Source: Lederbergia graminis (GTDB lineage: Bacteria; Bacillota; Bacilli; Bacillales; Bacillaceae_C). From it: a stretch of DNA of 64,000 nt. This document shows, in pieces, positions 61,437 to 64,000 of the stretch. The first letter of the stretch is position 1. Each line of letters opens with the position of its first letter. Position numbers and translations under genes: made by a program. The stretch spans positions 1 through 64,000 of the forward strand of contig NZ_JBHSMC010000020.1 in assembly GCF_042655485.1 (NCBI RefSeq), given 5' to 3'. A model generated the notes under the pieces. It was not told the DNA's origin, made no database searches, and worked only from the letters and a program-made list of their open reading frames with translations.

Positions 61437-62003
61437 TTACGACATTACATACATAAGACTAATTACGAGAATGATTATAGCACTCACAATGCCAATAACA
61501 ATTCCAATAAGATTCGTTTTCAACGTATAACCTTTCATGTCCTGCTGAGAATTAGAACCATCGACTTTCCTTATATGAATGAGAAGACCAATGTTTATCA
61601 GTACAAACACAATTGCAGTTATTATAAGTATAAATATAAAAGAGAAATCAACTTCAAAAGTAGACTCAAGACTCATCATCGCATTTAAAAACATGACGAT
61701 ACTGACGAAAAAGCTACTTGCAATCGATGTTTTTCGTTGCTTTTTCCATTCGATTCCCATTTTTTCTTTTTCATACGTAGCAACTTGTTCAAATATCGGA
61801 ATAATTGATTTCGTTGAATATCCGCGTACAACTCCTGCAGCTGCCTGGATTAAAACAAGAAATGCTAGAATGAAGAAATATGTGGACATTGAAATTTCCA
61901 GAAAAAATATCATAGAAAAAATGAGTGGTAATGTTATAAGTAAGATCCCATTTGTGACAAGTAGTTGCTTAACTCGCATCATTTTTATTTCAGCCGCATC
62001 CAA
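61437..62003 (-). CDS. Integral membrane protein, unknown function
   Basis: Protein of 188 residues with about five membrane segments: two close together near residues 16-60, one near 92-112, one near 120-142 and one at the C-terminus (IGIVIGIVSAIIILVISLMYV). A charged loop (FEQVATYEKEKMGIEWKKQRK) lies between segments 2 and 3. No family is recognised. The start is TTG 62003, seven bases after GGGAGA. Its upstream region contains the GGTGCC repeat at 62,085. Confidence 0.68.
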   Translation of the reverse strand: MDAAEIKMMRVKQLLVTNGILLITLPLIFSMIFFLEISMSTYFFILAFLVLIQAAAGVVRGYSTKSIIPIFEQVATYEKEKMGIEWKKQRKTSIASSFFVSIVMFLNAMMSLESTFEVDFSFIFILIITAIVFVLINIGLLIHIRKVDGSNSQQDMKGYTLKTNLIGIVIGIVSAIIILVISLMYVMS

Positions 62004-62084
62004 AATATATCTCCCTACTTTCTTTCATTTACAATCTATCTTAAGTTTATTGTACTACATAAACGATATGCCTAGAATTGTTTC

Positions 62085-62166
62085 GGTGCCAGGCACCCGA
62101 ACGATTTGGAATATTTACAATTGCGCCGGTGCCAGGCACCCAAACAATTGCACCCAAACTACGCAA
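62085..62166. repeat. GGTGCC palindromic repeat locus (30-nt spacer) with partial tail
   Basis: Palindromes at 62085-62097 and 62128-62140, 30 nt apart, then a degenerate tail (CAAACAATTGCACCCAAAC) that reaches the end of the 147-residue gene; its stop and last codons (RPIA) overlap the tail. Confidence 0.88.
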
Positions 62167-62602
62167 TTGGTCGGAGGCAGTTTTCGAAGTATCGTACGAA
62201 GCAAGGAAATTTGTTGAATTCTTTTTTTAGGTCGCGGTAGGTAACCCTACGATTGTCATAAGGGATGTCAAAATCCATGAGAGGCTCTCTGCAGTCCCAT
62301 GCTTTCTCTCCCCGCGTCCTCCACAAATACTCTTTCGCTTCTTCTGGACTATTCGCGTAAACGAGGGCCCACTTTCGTTCTGCCACCTGCATTTCATACA
62401 TTTTGATCGTACAGAAACGAAGGTAATTCTTATCAATCAAGTGCCTCACCTTTTCTACTGAACTTGCTTCCACTGTACGTAACACGGAAACATCATCATG
62501 AAACTGCACTTTACCTTCTTGAATCAAACATAAGAGATAATGGGCCATGACTAATTCTTCAAATTCAATGCATTCCAAATAGAGAGTTTTAATTGTTTTC
62601 AT
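62159..62602 (-). CDS. Hypothetical protein linked to the DnaB-like helicase
   Basis: Soluble protein of 147 residues, beginning MKTIKTLYLECIEFEELVMAHYL and rich in aromatic and charged residues. No family recognised. The start ATG 62602 (preceded by AGGGGGA) overlaps the end of the DnaB-like helicase gene by 14 nt, so it is translationally coupled and probably works with it. The C-terminus runs into a GGTGCC repeat. Confidence 0.7.
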   Translation of the reverse strand: MKTIKTLYLECIEFEELVMAHYLLCLIQEGKVQFHDDVSVLRTVEASSVEKVRHLIDKNYLRFCTIKMYEMQVAERKWALVYANSPEEAKEYLWRTRGEKAWDCREPLMDFDIPYDNRRVTYRDLKKEFNKFPCFVRYFENCLRPIA

Positions 62603-63830
62603 CATTAATTCCCCCTGTATATTCATTGTAATTTGTTAAAACGGTACCCGTTGGACCATTGCGATTCTTTGAAATAATCAACTCTAAATGCTTCTGATCA
62701 GAATTCTTATCATAGTAAGTCTCACGGTATAGAAAAATAATAATATCTGCATCTTGTTCCACACTGCCTGACTCGCGAATATCAGACATCATTGGACGTT
62801 TATTTTGTCTTTGTTCTACTGCCCGATTTAATTGTGCCAGCAACACAACAGGGCAATTCATTTCCTTCGCAAACCTCTTCAAATCCCTCGATATCTCCGT
62901 CACTTGCATATGCATATTGCCGTTATAACTCTGTTCCGGTCGTATAAGCGTTAAATAATCGAAAAAAATGATCGGCTTTTTCTCGGGAAATTCATGAATC
63001 AGCTTTCTCGTTTTTGCCCGCATCTCCGCAATCGATTGTCTTGCTCCGTCAAAAATCTGTATATTAGTCTCCGATAGACGTCCGATAACGTCTGGCCATT
63101 CTTCCTTCTGTTCATCACTAAGACTGCGATACGGATTCCGTAACTTCATCCGATTGATCCTTCCTGTTGCGGCAATCATTCTTTGCACTAAGCTTTGATA
63201 AGGCATCTCCAGTGAAAAAATAATCGGCAAATAATCATGCCAGCCTGCTACTTTTGCAAAATGGAGCATGACATCTGTTTTCCCCATCGACGGCCTTGCT
63301 GCAATGACGGTCAGCTCCCCAGCTTGAAAACCATTCGTCATTTGATCTAACCGTTTAATTCCAGTAGGAGTCCCTTTCATCTCATTTCCTTCTTGCCACG
63401 GTCTTTCAAAAACTTCAGCCAAAGCGCTTGAAATCGACAAATGGTCATCGGACTTCGCTTCATCGATTAGATTTAACTTGCTGATGACTTCCTGGATTCC
63501 CCAATCTTCCTCTTTTGCTCGTGTTAAAATATTCCGCTTCTCCCGTTCCTTCCATTGATCCAACAGGAGTTGCTCATGGTCATCAAATTTCTCCGGATTG
63601 GCATAGCTTTGTAAATCGTACAGATAAGAAATACCGCCAAACGGTTCCAAATCTACCGTTGTCGAGAGAGTAATGAGGTCAATACTCCTACCCTTTTCAT
63701 GCAATTTCCGCATTTCCTTGAAAAGTGCTTGATGGCGCGGGTCTTCAAAATGCTCCACCCGAGCAACACTATCCCGAATGTAAAAATTCTCCTTCATCAT
63801 GCAACCAAGAAGTGCCTTTTCAACTGTCAT
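62589..63830 (-). CDS. DnaB-like replicative helicase (accessory paralogue)
   Basis: Hexameric replicative helicase-like protein of 413 residues, shorter than chromosomal DnaB (about 450). The N-terminal domain is present (EKALLGCMMKENFYI); the RecA-like motor has Walker A AARPSMGKTD, FSLEMPYQSLVQRM, FFDYLTLIRPE, LLAQLNRAVEQR and the arginine-bearing SGSVEQDADIIIFLYRE. ATG 63830 is about eight bases after AGGAGA, and only one base separates it from the stop of the DnaD-like gene. With that gene it forms a loader-helicase module typical of phages and mobile elements, though I see no integrase or structural genes. Confidence 0.87.
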   Translation of the reverse strand: MTVEKALLGCMMKENFYIRDSVARVEHFEDPRHQALFKEMRKLHEKGRSIDLITLSTTVDLEPFGGISYLYDLQSYANPEKFDDHEQLLLDQWKEREKRNILTRAKEEDWGIQEVISKLNLIDEAKSDDHLSISSALAEVFERPWQEGNEMKGTPTGIKRLDQMTNGFQAGELTVIAARPSMGKTDVMLHFAKVAGWHDYLPIIFSLEMPYQSLVQRMIAATGRINRMKLRNPYRSLSDEQKEEWPDVIGRLSETNIQIFDGARQSIAEMRAKTRKLIHEFPEKKPIIFFDYLTLIRPEQSYNGNMHMQVTEISRDLKRFAKEMNCPVVLLAQLNRAVEQRQNKRPMMSDIRESGSVEQDADIIIFLYRETYYDKNSDQKHLELIISKNRNGPTGTVLTNYNEYTGGINDENN

Positions 63831-63831
63831 G

Positions 63832-64000
63832 TTAATCTTCTCCTAGTGAAGGATCATGCACATAAATGCCAGGTATATTAGGGCTCATTTCGGGCATTTG
63901 TGGTTGCAGCTTCCGTTGTTCAAACTCTTTTTCAAGCGCGTATACATCCTCCACTGTTTTCACCTGTTCATCACGCCATCGTTTCAAAACCCCGTATGTA
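63832..64000 (-). CDS. DnaD-like replication protein (C-terminal part only)
   Basis: Incomplete gene entering from the right edge; only the last ~56 residues are in the window. TYGVLKRWRDEQVKTVEDVYALEKEFEQ matches the end of DnaD/DnaB-type initiator domains, which help load helicase at an origin. The tail is Pro-rich and ends HDPSLGED. The stop lies one base before the DnaB-like start. The N-terminal DNA-binding region lies outside the window. Confidence 0.6.
   Translation of the reverse strand, partial: TYGVLKRWRDEQVKTVEDVYALEKEFEQRKLQPQMPEMSPNIPGIYVHDPSLGED

Noticed and set aside
62159..64000. Complete prophage at the right edge
   Set aside because: Only replication-type genes are seen; no integrase, capsid, tail or lysis gene in the window.

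Overview
The window looks like chromosomal DNA of a spore-forming, low-GC Bacillaceae bacterium. The support is strong AAGGAGG-type ribosome binding sites, frequent TTG/GTG starts, CcpA-type cre sites, a CotS/YtdA/YtcA/YtcB-like spore-coat sugar cluster, DUF3231 and DUF3243 proteins and a YesM/YesN-type two-component pair. I do not assign a genus. I see no rRNA, tRNA, CRISPR array or intact insertion sequence.

Region by region: 0.1-2.3 kb holds a UvrD-like helicase. 2.4-12.2 kb is a galactan/galacto-oligosaccharide locus: GH35 beta-galactosidase, solute-binding protein and two LplB/LplC-type permeases on the minus strand, divergent from a histidine kinase and AraC-type response regulator, with a cytoplasmic GH53 endo-galactanase beside them. 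The divergent intergenic region carries two cre-like boxes and two pairs of direct repeats with exact 20-bp phasing. 12.3-14.6 kb has a GNAT, a DUF3231 protein and a small membrane protein. 14.8-20.9 kb is the nucleotide-sugar/spore-coat cluster, including a glycosyltransferase fused to a Nudix domain. 21-24 kb has a tandem AhpD-like protein, a zinc-ribbon protein with an embedded nuclease-like domain and a membrane-anchored protein. 24.2-32.3 kb has a sugar isomerase/oxidoreductase pair and a ~2070-residue secreted protein with two GH43-like propellers, under a perfect cre match. 32.7-39.7 kb holds a secreted subtilase, GDPD, TauE/SafE exporter, lipoprotein, MFS and SDR genes, with a seven-unit, exactly 52-bp hairpin array at 36.2-36.6 kb. 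40-47 kb is accessory-like: GNAT, small membrane proteins, S51 peptidase, a duplicated UPF0158 locus flanking a 3-methyladenine glycosylase, an HhH-SNF2 helicase and a type I toxin-antitoxin module. 47-64 kb holds an SF1 (Upf1-like) coiled-coil helicase with a winged-helix-like partner, DUF2207, alditol-oxidase-like, SWIM-SNF2 helicase, unknown proteins, and a DnaB-like helicase after a partial DnaD-like gene.

The most striking signal is a dispersed palindromic repeat (GGTGCCTGGCACC or GGTGCCAGGCACC) at 13 loci plus a fragment. Palindromes occur in twos or threes; of 17 measured spacers, 11 are exactly 30 nt, 5 exactly 21 nt and one 41 nt. The copies sit at gene ends, and several supply the C-terminal codons and stop of the neighbouring protein. 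Best candidates for undescribed biology: this repeat family, the 52-bp hairpin array, the toxin-antitoxin module with its promoterless antitoxin-like copy, and the helicase/winged-helix gene pair.
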